Shown in pieces: positions 12,701 through 26,710 of a DNA stretch of 64,000 bases. The stretch spans positions 186,001 to 250,000 of the forward strand of contig JACATO010001074.1 of assembly GCA_018389105.1 (NCBI GenBank), read 5' to 3'. Position 1 is the stretch's first letter, and each line of letters opens with the position of its first letter. Source of the DNA: Nautilus pompilius. Lineage: Eukaryota; Mollusca; Cephalopoda; Nautilida; Nautilidae. The position numbers and the translations under genes were made by a program. Below the pieces are notes generated by a model. The model did not search any database and was not told the origin of the DNA. It saw only the letters and a program-made list of their open reading frames with translations.

Positions 12701-15700
12701 ACGGGAAAACAATGCTTCGGAATGGCGCAAATACTTGTACATAAGAACGGATTGCGTGACAGGAGTCGCCAGTTACTGAATTATATTTATCTTTCTATCA
12801 TTTCGTGACTATGTTAAAATAGGAGATAGATAACTTTAGAGTGGTTCGTCAGTGAAGCATGTATGGTGCACTGATCAGTAAAACTGTGTGCTGTCACACA
12901 GCAGTTTAGGTTACGAAGTGAGACCCGCTATACCATAAATGTAATAGAAATTTACCAGGTGGCTTATTTTTTAACTACTAAAATGAAAAAAAAATTGGCT
13001 TTGAATAGTCTAAAACAATTTACCAATTAGGCAGGAAACTTATTTAAAGCTAAAAGGAATAAACACATTTTAAAAAAAAAAACAAAAACAGAACGATATA
13101 TAAATTTAAATTTATTGGTTTTCTATTAATTTAAATGTGAAGCTAAAAACGAGTTATTAATAGGTTCAAAAGAAATTTTAGAATAACTGATAAGGTTTTA
13201 AAGATAAAGCTTTTTAAAAAAATATTTTAGATATATTTACTCAGTTTTCTCTAAATTATAGTTTTTGTTTTTTTTTTAAATTTGAAATATGGTGAACGAA
13301 TAACAGGTTGTAGTTGTTCTTTATCTTGACTGTAAACATGACGAGGCCTGGATCCCACCCTGACTCTTACCATAATATTCTGAACAATTGCTTTTGTTGT
13401 GAAAGACAGAAAAACAACAAGCAATCAACACCAAAATATATGAGAGAGAGAGAGAGAACTTTGTTGTATATGAAGGTGGAAAAAATCAATCTTGCAAGCG
13501 AAAGAGGAAACAGGAAAGAGCGTGCGCTGAGTATCGAATGCATTTGCAATGTTTTGGTGGCGTGGATAAAACCAATCGAAATGATGATATTTTCCTTTGC
13601 TTTATTTTCACGTCCGACAATAATAACATGGCCGTCTGTCTGATACTATGTAGCCTTTTCTCACATAGCAGGTGCCTAATCACTTTCTGGTCTAGCGTGG
13701 TTTTACATCGTGGTCAGCCAAGATGTCTGAGCCCGGTCGGTGGTGGTAAGGCTGGTGCTGCCGATACGATGCGGATGATCAGCCTCATGAGAAGTTCCGA
13801 GTACTTGGCCGGGTGTGTTCGCTCCACGGATGGACCGAGACTTATTATTGGGGGAAAAAAATCACCTCAAGCTGTGCTGTAGTTGAAAATTGTCAGTCAC
13901 TTTATTAAAACTAAAGAGTTGTAACTTTTATATACCGTCTTTTCCTTGACTCGTTTTCCATTTATTGTTATGATATGGAAACTTATACGGAAAAGCTCTC
14001 TGTCCAGCGCGTCATCAGAGATACAAAGAGTGTGCGGGTCTGAGAAAAGGTTAAAGTTTGTTTCAAATATTCTAAATTAATATATCATAAAGTTTGCACT
14101 TATTGAACTTTCCAGTGCCAACCCAATAGTTTCAAAGAGCATGGCGATTTTAAATACATACATTCTTCCTCTCTGCTGCAATTTCTTTCGCTGTCTATCT
14201 GTCTCTGTCTGCTGCCTCCCTTTCGCTTTTTTTTTTAGTTTCTCTTTCCGTCTTTCTCTCTGTTTTTCTGTTCCATTCTCTCTGGACCTCTCTGTCTGAG
14301 ACTCTCGGAATGTGCATGTGCGTGTGTCTGTGTGCCTCAGTCTCTCTGCCTCTTTAGCTCTGTTTCATTTAGGCAAGGTAGTCTGCTCTTGAACCAGGAC
14401 CATTTCACGAAAACACCATTGCTGCTGCTTGCTTTTGATATGAAATAGTTAAAACTCTGGAATTATTTAGCTAAGTGGAATGCAGCTCGATTTATGCAGT
14501 CTTTAAATGAAACATATTTCGTGCCCATTATTATTTTCACCTTATTTAATTTTACTTTCCACGCTCTGCTCTTTCTTTTCTTCTCCATTTGTGAGATGTG
14601 TGGGATGGTGGCTGTAGGTTTAGAAATATTTTATGTAGAGCCGGTGTTTTCTGTTGCCAGGGTGAAGGGAACGAAGAAGGGCTGTCCTAGAAGATTCCTT
14701 TTTAAGTGGATAGCAGGTACTTTAAATTGGCAATCATCAAACGCTCTTATATTTCTGTTTGTTATAAAAAAAAAATAATTGTCTTAAAACAAATCCCAGG
14801 AGTTATTTTCTTATAAAATAAAAATTGGTGGTCCGACTGATAAAACTGGAAGCTGATGTGTCCAGCCGACTGTTAACCACTCGATGTAACCAGAGTCTTA
14901 CATCATACGGAAACACATTACCAGGAATGGTCGCCTTCCACATCGTTCCTGCGAATGCACATCGATTTGTTCTCTTCCTGTAGAGACTTTGACATGATGG
15001 CAACTTGAGAATCCGACGTGAAGCTACTTGTTGCCGAATGTATCTATCTGATTTGTGGCACGAGCTGGTTTTAATAATTACTTATAATTTTGATTATTAA
15101 TTTAAGGGTTCCTACTTATTCTGCTCCGCTGAACTTCGTGTCAACAACCCGAAAGTTGCTTCTGTGATTTCCTGAAACTAATCTCAGCAAATAACCATTA
15201 AAGCATCAATTTCTTCTCAAATACAATAGATCCCCTCGATTTTTCTCGGTGCCCCGTACGTTTCAAACTAGAGGAAAAATTATTTCTGAAATATCTGCCA
15301 TGGATACTTAGAAATGTATACAATTCTAATGAGCTACAGGAAACAGAATACGTTTAGATCTGACTTTAAGGAAAATATGCTACTAGGCTTGCTCGCCATC
15401 TTTACCTTGGTGTAGTAGTTACGAAGAGGAAGGAAAGCATCATGGTTTATACAAGGGACCATCGGTAGAGAAACGCTCTCAGTAGGGGAAACCTGAGCTA
15501 CTTGTTGCAGAGTTAAGTTGCTTAAGTAGCAGCAATTTCTATATTGCAGGATCTACGTCAAATGCTTTGAACCTCGAATCGAAGGTAAAGGCATATGACG
15601 TCATTTATAGCTGTAATGTAGGCTTAATTAGAAATTTCTAGTAATTTAACAACTTAGCATATATCTTCGGTCTCTCCTCGTTTTTTTTTTTTAAATTGAT

Positions 15701-16069
15701 TAATGCTATCGTTATTAGCTAAAGTTGCCGGTAATTTATTCTACTCATTAAAAATTCTATTAATAAAAAATGTATTTTCCTGATAACCAATCATGTGCAA
15801 TCTTAGCCAATTTGTAAATATGACCCCTAGTTTTAATAATAACTATAGTTTTAATCTTGGATAGAAATAAGTTATAGAAGCTGTATTGATCAGTGATTAA
15901 TTGGTTGCGAGCAAAATCAATTTACTTATGGCACTCGACAGAATCGTACTGACGATTTGTCGCCAACTGTCATGCTATGCAAGCTAAAGCGCTGACAGAT
16001 TCCAACATTAGCAGTTAGGTAGACAGTCAAAAAAACATAGACTGAATCTGCAGAATAGATGATAGCCTA

Positions 16070-16109
16070 GGGGAGGGAGGGAGGGAGGAGAAATAGAGAG
16101 GGAGGGAGC
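16070..16109 (+). other. G-quadruplex-type motif
   Basis: GGGGAGGGAGGGAGGGAGG, then GAGGGAGGGAG: four or more G runs with single-base loops on the plus strand. Confidence 0.55.
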
Positions 16110-16699
16110 GAGCTAGCTTTGTTAATCGTGTACAAATCTGTAAAAGTTCTCTGAGAATTTGTTAGAATCACCACATTAAATTAGCTTCCACTAATATTTC
16201 CACTGACAAGGGTATTCAAGTGTTCGAGATATTCGTAGAGTTGCGTCGACGTGCTCCAGAACCAGCAGCGTTATCTCTCCGTAGATTATATTTTTGTTTC
16301 GATCGTTTATTTGTCTAATCCATGCCGTTCACTGCCTCAGTGTTTTGGTACCCCGCCGAGGGGGCTGATTTGTGAGGGGTAGCATAAGTACACTTTCCCC
16401 AGGTATTTATACAGCAACAAAGAACCAGTGTTTCCCTCAATCATCGTGCGAAGTGGAGTGCTGTGTTACGATTTATGACTCGGCTTTGTGCACAAGATCG
16501 TTGAAAAGCAACGTGTTGAATTAAAATATCAGAGACCAACTTTTACTTTCTAAGCGGTCGGACCACCTTGTGGCTGTCTTCACCGTATTTAGTAAAAGTG
16601 ACAGATAATGAAAAGGTAACTTTAACAATTTTAAGTCTTAGTTATCTTACCTATTTCCTATAACTTTTGTCGCACTTCTGTTCGAATGCCAAACTGCAG

Positions 16700-16700
<1 letters not shown>

Positions 16701-16744
<44 letters not shown>
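16701..16744. repeat. (TC)n microsatellite
   Basis: TC run of about 40 nt. Confidence 0.95.
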
Positions 16745-16745
<1 letters not shown>

Positions 16746-17680
16746 ACTGATTTAGTTACAAATTATAATACGTGGATCCAAAACATTAAAATCAATTCAC
16801 TTTTCTGCTGCCATCTTCCCGTCAAGAAATTTTTGTGATGTCATTCTTGTAAAACCCCTATTTGTGTTAGTATGACGTCACATTTATGGAGCACAGGGAA
16901 ACGGAATAAGTTGAAGGAGAAGAATAAAACAATACCAAATATGTAGTCATACTGTAATTACGCACGTGCCCTAGTGTTCGTTCTTCGCTGCTCTTACGCC
17001 TATTTCTTCCTGTTTCGGTCTGTGCGAGAGCACTTTCTGTTTTCATTTTGCAATTAACAATCGATGTTTGGATTTCGATCGATTTATTGCACTAATGTTA
17101 CATTTTACAGCAGCCATTTTTCTTAACTAAAGTTCTAGCTACACGTTGTTTATTGTTGATTCTCGGAACTTTTTACGTTTCCCATAATTTCACGTTTGAA
17201 ATTCACCTGTAGCCCAGTAAATTTCCCGAGCAGTTCCGTTCGCGGTGTTATATCATATGGATAGGACTAATGTATTCCTGTGATGCAATCATAAGTGCTT
17301 CACACTTCTCTTGCATTTACTTCTGGTATATATGATTTGGGGCTTGGCCTGTTGATAATCTCAGATAGTTTTTTTTTTTTTTTTATGGCATCTTTGTTTA
17401 ATTTATTTTAAGGTTTGATTTACATTTTAACCTTTCTCTTTTTTAAAAATTTCCTGAAAAGTTAAAGTGAAACGTAAACGAACTTGGAATCCGTGTGTCT
17501 TCCTTGTCAGAGAGGGGCCGGGCGGCTGGCGAGTCTGACAGGTTTTAAGATTCACCTCGAGGTAAAAATTCCACCCGGTTAACAAGTTTTGTTCAAAAAG
17601 ATTACGATAGTTATAGACTTCACGCTTTACTGGGTTCATTAAGTTCTAGATAGAATAGAATGGTAACCCCTTCACAAGAC

Positions 17681-17757
<77 letters not shown>

Positions 17758-17764
17758 CAACAAC

Positions 17765-17820
<56 letters not shown>

Positions 17821-17821
17821 G
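17681..17821. repeat. (TAA)n-(CAA)n-(TAA)n compound microsatellite
   Basis: An interior CAA block of about 60 nt is flanked on both sides by TAA blocks. Confidence 0.95.
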
Positions 17822-19135
17822 CTTTCAAGATTTTCCCTTTAGTTTCGTATCCAGATAGACGAGAGAATATTAATATTCTAGGTTGTTTCCTACAAAAAAT
17901 CTAAATGTTTATGAAATAATGTAGTCAACAAGTGAGTCTTTGTCGCCATCAGTACTTGGAACAGTTCTTATATAGCCATTTATTTACGTGTATTAATCAA
18001 TGATACGACTATGGCATCTTGACTCATGGGGGTCTTCATGTCGGTCTCTTCATTCATCCTGTGTTTTAGTTCACTGAGTCAAATTCCTGGGGAAAACATC
18101 CGGGACGGGAGCCATAATTATATATATTTAAAACCCGCATTTATACGGCATTAGAACAGATGCGAATGACAGGCAAATGCATTCTCTCGAGAATTCGACA
18201 TTTTAACCCGTCGACCTAACGGACTGATATCATTAGTGGGAGATGACGTCAGGAGCTGTTAATACCTAGTGACGTATAGTGTAGGATCAGGTGACGAGAT
18301 ACAAAGTACATCCTGCACATTAAATTATGGTAAGTATAAATATGACGTCTGTGACATATCTAATTTGTTCTGCTGGAGAATATCACGAGTTTCCAAAATA
18401 AACTCAGGCTTTTTTTAAAATTATTTTCAATTTAATTGCAAAGTTTGAGGTTAATTCTTTTATGTGGACCATCTTTTCAGAGAAAACTGATGTCGGGTAC
18501 ACTTCATTTGATATATTTTCTATCTTAAAATGTACAAAATTCAATTAAACGTTTTAAGAGAAGGAAAGGGTGAATTTTCAGTACAGAAAAACGATACGGG
18601 TTAAACAGTTATTTTTTGTAAGTTTAACCCTTCGTATACCACGTCAGTTTTTTTACTCTAGCCCTAACCTATGGCTATACCAGTTGGTATAGAGAGGGTC
18701 AACAAGAATTCAGTATCGTGTTGAAAACAAAAACAAACAAGCAAAACACTCCTTGTCTATCAGTGCAGTACATTAACAGTAGTAAAGGAAAATAAAGAAA
18801 ACTTAGGCGATTTTACAGTCAGATCTCTGTTGTGCTTCCATAGAATAAAACTAAGGAATTATTATTGCTGTTTTAAAAGTTAAAAAAAAACCAAACAAAC
18901 GGACATAAAAAAGATAAATTAAAGTTTTCTTACTGTTTTTACTCATTTTATTAAATATTATAATAAATTTCGTTTAATCTATAAATAACTAAATGTATTA
19001 TAAACTTGATTGATTTTTACATAACTTAATATTCAAAAGTGAAACCTTTTTGAAAAACTTATTTTATATCTTTAAAAAAATAATTCAACAGGAACGGCCG
19101 AGGTAGCAACGAAAGTTGAAGTAGCTCTTACATAA

Positions 19136-19149
19136 TTCTCTCTCTCTCC

Positions 19150-19199
<50 letters not shown>

Positions 19200-19204
19200 T
19201 CTCT
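19136..19204. repeat. (TC)n microsatellite
   Basis: TC run with a few CCC, CCT and CCA interruptions. Confidence 0.95.
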
Positions 19205-19539
19205 GCAAACTGTTAGATGTAATTTTTTTTTGGCCTTATCTTAAAGTTTTAAGAGAAGGTAGGTGGATGGTTACTAAAGTCCATTTGTAATGACTTCGGT
19301 TAAAAGAATGTAACATTCAGAATAAGGAGGAGGAAGAAAGAAAGGAAAGAGAAAACGAGTTTGGTGATTTGAATAACGTTTGTTCAATTATTATTTCTGA
19401 GGGATGAGTGTATACTTTCCTCTTTTCCTGAGTGGAAACTGCAATTGTTAATAATAAATAAAAAGTGTAACAAATGTATTTTTAATTAATGTTTATGTGT
19501 GTGTGTGGGCGATTGTAGTATAGTGGCAGTCTTCTTTAA

Positions 19540-20280
19540 AGGTAAACCGAACCATTACTTCATTACCGTCTCAGAGCGGTGGTGGGACACTTTGCTATCA
19601 GGTTTTATTGGTAGACAACGTATGTGTCCCCCTCCGCACGAAGGCGGCCTTTATCTTGTATTTAGATCTCTCAAAGGTTCTGCAGGCGAAATTTGTAAGG
19701 AAACTGCGGCAGAGCGGCCCGCACTTGTTACGTGCGTCGAGGAATTCTCCGCTGGTGACTTTTTAGCGCTTACTTTATGACGGACTTATGCATGATTTCA
19801 CGGTCCAAGGATTTTTTCTGCAGCCATCTGAAAATTGCGCAGATGTAGGTCTGTCGTGTCTACCCCCCCCCCTCACAACCATCACCACCACTACCACCAT
19901 CAGCCCTTTATGCTAGATAGAAAAAAGGGACAAGATAAGAAGTGTGTGGATCTATGTCTGAGCTGTGCGGACATTTCACACGCTTGCACGGATTCCTTGT
20001 ATGGGTGTCTGTCTGGCCCCCTGACAACAGAACCACCCTCAGTATATAAGACAAATCATTATACCGGCCCGCAGTGAATAAATGTATTATAGGGCTGAGA
20101 AGAAGGGAGCTAACTTTAATGGTTCAGCGCATGCCCGTCCGTTTCTCAAAGCCGGCCTTGTTTTCCATTAGTCATTTTATGCGTTTACTTTTATACTCGG
20201 ATGGGCCAGGCGGCAAGTTCAAAGCATATTTTAGGCTAGAATACCTCCTCTTTACCTGTGGCTTTAAATAGCGATCGGAG
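19540..20280. promoter_or_regulatory. Possible cis-regulatory block upstream of the Sp gene
   Basis: Repeat-poor sequence of higher GC than its neighbours, with a homeodomain-like TTTTATGCG near 20,176 and GATA-like TTATCT near 19,650. It contains no convincing splice-flanked exon. A 15-nt poly-C/CA tract lies at 19,863-19,875. Confidence 0.2.
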
Positions 20281-20914
20281 GGGGCTACCTTTTTGAGGTT
20301 ACACGGCGTCTGAAACAGCCTTTCAGGTCTTTATTAATATTCCAGTAGTAGTTTTAAAACTGATAATAGTAATATTAATAAATAGGTAGGCGAAAAAGGC
20401 TCTGGAAAGCGCAGTCGGACTCAGATGCTATCGTAGCCAGCACATTTCTTTATTATAATTATTTATTATCGCCATTTATTTTATTTGGGGGGGGCAAATC
20501 TTTTTTTGTACGCTTTCATGGAACCCTACGATTCACCCCTTGTCTTCCGCTTATTTTCACACATGACCATTAAAAAAACAAAAAAAACTATCTGAGCGGC
20601 AACATATGAAGAATATTAAAATATACTTTGGCAGAGATTAAGTTGGGAATAAGGGGCGGGTAGTGGCAGCGTAAGGTATTTACCTCGGATGAAAAGCTTT
20701 CGCCGGGTTCTGCCGTGAACCCGAGTTATTTAAGCCCCTGGTTCGAAAGCAGATACATTTTTCCCTGTCCTTTCTTTCGCCATGGCCGCCGTTCTGAAAT
20801 AGGATTAGGCGAGCGGTGGGTGATCGGAAGCAAAGGACGTAATAGGGTTACTCCTCCTAGTCTCGGCTGTAATATACATATAGTTTAGGGAAATCTCGAT
20901 AAAATCTGAGACAA

Positions 20915-20980
20915 GTGCGTGCGCGCGCGCGCGCGCGAGGGAGAGAGAGAGAAGGGTGTGTGTGTGTGTGTGTGTGTGTG
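20915..20980. repeat. (GC)n-(GA)n-(GT)n tract, Z-DNA prone
   Basis: Alternating GTGCGTGCGCGCGCGC (20,915-20,937), then GA repeats (about 20,940-20,953), then (GT)12 (20,956-20,980). A pure alternating CG run of this length is uncommon in animal DNA because methylated CpG decays. Confidence 0.9.
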
Positions 20981-22442
20981 ATCGTGGTATAATTTCCTCC
21001 CAGCCCGCCTTCCTATTTCCACCAGTCTTTAAATACTGCGCCCTTCAGATATGCTCAACAAAAGCCGCCTACTGGCGGGTGTCGGCTTCGAAATGAATAA
21101 AAAGGGGTGTGTATATGGGTGGCGAGTGGGTGCGTGTAATAATCTGCTCGTCTTTCTTGCGCTATCTGCACTCCGTACAAAGCTGAAATTACTACGAGCC
21201 GGCGATGAATGGCTTAAGAAGGGGTCTCCTTTGACCACAATTCAATTATGCTATTCCCATGTGAGTATTTTAGAAAACTCTTCCTTTTAATTATTTAAAT
21301 AAAACTTTGCCATTATTATCTTACATCTGGGCCCTTACGTAACTCTCGAGAACGGGGAATGGCCTGCAAACGGCTGCATTCGCTTCTTTAACTTCAAATG
21401 AATGAAAACGAGCTTTTCACTCCCGAAACTTGGAGATTCGGGACCCTGCACGATCGCACCCGCAAAATACAGCAAAAACACGCACTGGGAGTAAACGAAC
21501 AACAGCAAAAAAGACTGCTGATTGTTTTCTAAACTTTTTAAAACACGGGATTTTATTATTTTTCATTGGCTGCTTGCGCTCTGCTGTTTTTCCCCCACCC
21601 AACTCGTGGTGCCCTTTTAAAATATGACTGTTGCTGTTGCTTCTCTTTCTTACCACTTAACAACGATTTTTGTTCTCCCCCCCCCCCCACACCAAAAGGA
21701 ATCAAATCTGAGACGCGCAAAAAAATTTTGCTGTTTTCAGTTCTTTTGGGAGTTTTCCTCTTTTTGAAACCTCGTTTAGAAAAGTTATTTATAAGTTTTC
21801 ACTCTCTGCCTCCTGGCCAGAAAACCATTTCTATACAAAAACATTTACCATTTTTACCTTATCCTCTGCTCACCTGTTGCTTAAGTCAAACTTCAGCTGT
21901 CGGTCATCTCCAGTAACTAGTAAAATCTACAGTAGTCTAAAATCATTCGATATTTGTTTTAGCGTCACAGTCGAGTTCCTCCTGTCTTCAAAGAGAGCTC
22001 ACGCGTCCCTCCGTATAAATGGCCACACATCCACAGAAAACATCATCGCACTGTCTGGAATCCGGTGTATTAACGAAAATTCGGCCTACCTACATTCGTC
22101 CGATAAAGCTACAATCTACCTGAAAGACGACAAATAGTTTTTAAAACAAGATTGGTCAGATTGCAACAGAAGAGAGAAACTTTGCTAGAGTTAGCGAGCA
22201 GTTCTGCCGAATTGATTGCCATAAAACCATACAGTATAATATTTAGCTATTTTCGCAGACACCATAAAATCTTCTTATCAGTAGAATTCTTTTATGAGAT
22301 ATGTTAAATTATTTTCATGAAGATTTAAAATCTATAACGGACAAGTAATAATTTGAAAAGAAAAAAAAGCTCTGTGTACAAGAGTTTGCACGTTGTATTA
22401 TCTTAAACTATTTAAACGAAATACAATATAATCTCGTTCTTT

Positions 22443-22530
22443 CATATGTATATACCAGGATCGTTCAAACGGGACTCGGTTGAAATGGATCCTTGTACCG
22501 GCGGCCCAAGTTCCCTGGTATATACATATG
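22443..22530. other. 88-bp fold-back with 17-bp perfect stem and two inner hairpins
   Basis: CATATGTATATACCAGG (22,443-22,459) is the exact reverse complement of 22,514-22,530. The 54-nt interior can form two smaller hairpins, TTCAA...TTGAA and CTTG...CAAG, giving a T- or cloverleaf-like shape. No tRNA boxes and no known pre-microRNA were recognised. Confidence 0.6.
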
Positions 22531-25500
22531 CAAAACATAGAGGTTAACAGTAACTAGTACAAATTTTTAAAATGTCAGTTTGAATTTAAATGTGCATTTC
22601 GTTTGATGAGGTGTTGTTTAGAACTGCAGCTAGATTTAGTTGAGAGAGACGCGGATTATTATTACACAGGTTTTTCCAGTAAAATGCTGTTGGGAACTCG
22701 GCTCGGGGAATATTTTCATTTCATTAGAAGACAAAAGACCCCGCTTAACCAGTGGTTTTACCTTATACATATACCTGAATAAATTACATGATAACTCACA
22801 TGTATTCTAACTGTGCGCAGTTCATACAATCTGTAATCTCTTGGTTGTTATAAATGCAAATCGTCATGTCCCCTTACGTATAAATAATCTAAGCCAGGGG
22901 AGGGAAAACCAGTAATAAATAGAATAAGAACAGAATTTAAAAGAGAATCCGGTGTTTGGTTTTGTTTTTCGTTCGATCCTAGATTCGTAGAGAAGAAAGT
23001 CGGAGGAAGCGGCGCGCGATTTGCCTTGAAGCGTAAGAGAATAATATTAATTCGGCTAAAGACGAAGACGGTGATCAATTATTTTAGGAGAGGAAAACAA
23101 GCAAAACCAATGCTGACCATTTTTCTTTTATAGTCTGAAGCTACTTGGATGAGGCGCTTTCTTTCTTTTTCTGTATAGCGAAATGGTGGAACAAGTCTCT
23201 GAGCCCCAACCCACAAAGATTTGTTTCTGGGAAAAAAATCCGACCTCTTACGACCTTGGGGGACCTTTTCGGTGCGAAGCCCAAGGAACAGTGTATTTAT
23301 CGACCTTCCTCCAATGTTCTTTATAACAGTCCTCTCCCTAACCAATTAAACTACTTCCTAAACCCTGATCTTCAATGATAGAGTTTCCAACATTATTATA
23401 GTAAAGCACAAACCATTAAATTCTGACTTTGTTATAATTCGGATTTGTACAGAAGACCTTTATTGGTAATTTTCAGATATCATCAACCCCGTTTTGAGTA
23501 TATTTACCGACTGCTAATAATAATAGATTATTTTATTAAGACATTAATTAAAATCCCGAAGAATGCTATTCACGAGGTTAGCTTACTCTAAGTGAAGACT
23601 TTCGTCTTACATACTCAGATAGATGTAATTATGAGAACTTCACAGGTATTAGCAAAGTAGTGATAATTCCGAATTAGAAAAAAAAAAAGAACGAAGTATA
23701 AATATAAGAAAAAAACTACTTATTTCTTAAATGCAAAAAATTACATTAATTTTCCTAAAAATAATGCAGCCACAGTTTGTCCTGAAGGTGGCAGATTATT
23801 TTTGCTGTTACGCTGAATGGAATTTTATAGAAGAATAAGCAGATATCTTTCTCTCCGTACATTTAAACGCTTACAAAAACACATCTGTAAGAAAAGCATC
23901 AATCCCATTCGTCATTTAACTGATCCTGTGAATGGAGTATGTGTCACCGGAAATCCGACGAGAATTAAATTTAATACGAGATTAACTGTACGTAAAATTG
24001 GAATACTGTCTGGCCCGCTTTAGTTCATGAAAACTACTTTTTAAAATTTTTGTTTTAGTCCCGACCTGGGAAAGTTGACAAGGAATCACTTTTTAGTGGT
24101 AGCCAATTCTCTTCCCAGCTGTTCGTGGTTTGCAAAAGGTTACTCGGACACTGAGACAGGCTGCTTAGTCGATCCATCCGCGGGAGCTGGAACCATATCC
24201 ACAAAGATGGCACGGCCAGCGACGACGACGACATCATAGACACGATAGAATTAAAGATGGAAATCACTTTAGCCAGCTAGACATTAATTAATTAACCTGA
24301 CCAGAATCGCATTTTAACGAGAGATACCCGAGAACAAGCAAAACGTTTTCTCGAATCTTTCAAGCCAGCCTTCATCTTCAGCAGCATCTTATGGCGTATT
24401 TTCGGAGGAATATACACGGAGAGAAATCTTCGTGATTTCTGAGATGGGAGTCGATAACTTACAACGGCAGCTTTTTTTCGTTATTAGTAGTTGCACGGTT
24501 AACTGCGGCAAAAATGATCTTTCTAAACAGCAAGGTTGGTTCTTAGGGGCGCGATGTTCGTGAAGGTTTGTGTTTATAGAAAAAAGAAACTGCTTATGAA
24601 ATTTTGCAGTTTTATTGTTAATTTTGTTTGCTAAAGATGAAATTGAAAGATTTATTTTAATTTTACTTTTCAAAGGAAATATATGATGCTGTATCTTCTC
24701 GTATAATAATTCTGATGTATTATTGTCGGAAAGCTTCATACTAAAAGCAAGCACACACGTATAAATGTGTGTACATTAAAAATGAATTATCTAAATGTAT
24801 GGAACACTGGTGAAATAATGTCAGCAGTGGCTTTGCTTTGATTCCAGACTTTCGGGGAAACTCCTTGTAGAATTGTCTGCCACTTTTATCTCCAAGAAGC
24901 GAGTTTTTGGATCGGATTAATTCCTAATTCATCCCTTTTGGTCAACTCATTTCCTGTTTTGTATGATAGAGAGCTTGCGTGGTTACGCCACAACGTCTTT
25001 CTGTCTCAGCTCGGACACATTGCACGGCCATCGTAAAATCTGTTCTATCCCATCTCTTCCGGAGACAAAAAAAAAAGAGAGAGAGAGAGAGAGATTAAAT
25101 AATAAATAAATGAAAAATTTTAATTTATGAACATAACCCTTGGACAAATTACTAGTAATATACATTTACTATTATATGCTAGTTTCACCTAACAAGGAAC
25201 TAACTAATTTACCCTGATTATTATAAATCTTCGCTTTCCAAGCCGATTCCATCTTAAAGCCATAGCCAACCAGCTACGCCAAACGGTCCTTGTCTTCAAA
25301 ACACTTTAGCTATACGTGTCTAACACGTGACTCATTCTTGTAACAGTTTATACCAAATACAGACTAAAATCTTTCAAGAATCTCAACCTTATTTTTCTAT
25401 TTTCCATAAAGTGCGTCGCTCGTTGTTTTGGCAAAATATGCTAATATTTTAAAAGAAGCTAATAACGGTTAAGCCATGTCAAAAGTTAGCCCCAAAACTT

Positions 25501-26411
25501 TACTCTTTATGCGATATCATGCAGAGAAACTTAACCTTAACCTTATTTTTAAAATTTTTACTTAATTTCATTTGAGATATTACATGTTTAAATCCATTGT
25601 TTTAGATATGTAATGTATATTTTTTGTCAACATTTAAAATTTTTCAGTAGCTATAGTAGAAGAAATATTACCAGCTGAATCTGTTATATGAATGCTACAA
25701 GACGTAGCCAATGAGTCATGAGTTCTACAATGTCATTGTTATTTGACGAAACATGATTTTATTTATAAATGAATGATAGATTTTTTTTAGAATAAAAAAT
25801 TAATTTATTGAAAATACATTGAAAACAATCTTTTAATAATAATAATTTACTATTAAATCTTTTAGAAGACACCGAACAATTGTTATTAAACATACTATTT
25901 AATAAAATTTAAATTAACAAAAACCAAAAGTAGCGTATAAATGATTGCGGTGAAAGTATATGATGGAACTAGTTCAAGCTACGTTCAGATTATTGATGGT
26001 GATTGGCTGTCTTCACCTCATAGGCTGTCATATTTTCTTGAAAAATAATTTTATTTATTTATTTATAAATACAAAGTAATCTCTTTCAAATCATTCTCTT
26101 TAATAGCCATGCAAAACAGACAGATAAATGTGAGAATTTCATAAAGAAAAGAATTTTAGAACAAAAATTAAGGGAATTTTCTGTACTTGTATGTCAGACA
26201 TTAACTACCGACAGAGGGCGCGAGTAGAAAACTGATCAATTTATTTTGAAACTGCTTTGTTGTTTATGTGCGCGTGAGCTGTCCCAATTTGTCCTAGAAA
26301 GAAAAAAATGGCCTAGTGAACTTTTGATCACAACTTTTAAGTCATCTTCACTTCATCTTTAATGACTGATATAAAAATATTTAATATATTTCATATTAAT
26401 GCCATGTAAAT

Positions 26412-26710
26412 GGGCAGTCGATGGCTCAGTGATTAGTCCACTGGAAAGCCAAGGATGAGGGTCCGAGTTCGATTCCCATCACTGGGTCGGCTCTGTTTGG
26501 AGCACCTATCTTGCATGGTTTCTCCCCGCTTTCCTTCACCAGTTGGTCCTGATAGACTTTCTCTAGACTCTCCGGTTTCCTCCCACATCTAAGACTGAAG
26601 GATTTCTGGCGCAGCATAGGCAACGCTCTCAAGCGGATAAATTTGGCACTACACTACGCTTCCTCACCAGGGTTGTAGAGACTGATGACCACGCTAAGGT
26701 AGCTTTTTGG
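26412..26710 (+). mobile_element. tRNA-derived SINE, copy 1
   Basis: A tRNA-like head with an A box (TGGCTCAGTGATTAG, 26,422-26,436) and B box (GTTCGATTCC, 26,467-26,476) is followed by about 230 bp of non-tRNA body. The body contains TTTCCTCCCACATCTAAGAC (26,576-26,595), a stretch reminiscent of the conserved central domains of widespread animal SINE superfamilies. The tail ends in AAGGTAGCTTTTTGG. Polymerase III promoter spacing is right, but the head does not fold into a functional tRNA acceptor stem. A related copy lies at 31.1 kb on the other strand. Confidence 0.75.

Larger units (their letters stand above)
12701..19539. other. AT-rich non-coding stretch
   Basis: Holds the microsatellites and G-run motif listed separately, pyrimidine-rich DNA at 14,160-14,360, and a CTATACCA-GT-TGGTATAG hairpin near 18,673-18,690. 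No gene seen. Confidence 0.5.
20281..26411. other. Non-coding stretch
   Basis: CpG-richer DNA at 20,640-21,290, then AT-rich DNA. Contains the Z-DNA tract and the 88-bp fold-back listed separately, poly-C at 21,677-21,687 and (GA)n at 25,077-25,094. No credible exon found. Confidence 0.5.

Noticed and set aside
18673..18690. CTATACCA-GT-TGGTATAG as a pre-microRNA
   Set aside because: Stem is only 8 bp with a 2-nt loop, and flanks do not extend it.
26422..26476. Functional tRNA gene
   Set aside because: Has A and B boxes but no acceptor stem pairing, and continues into a SINE body.
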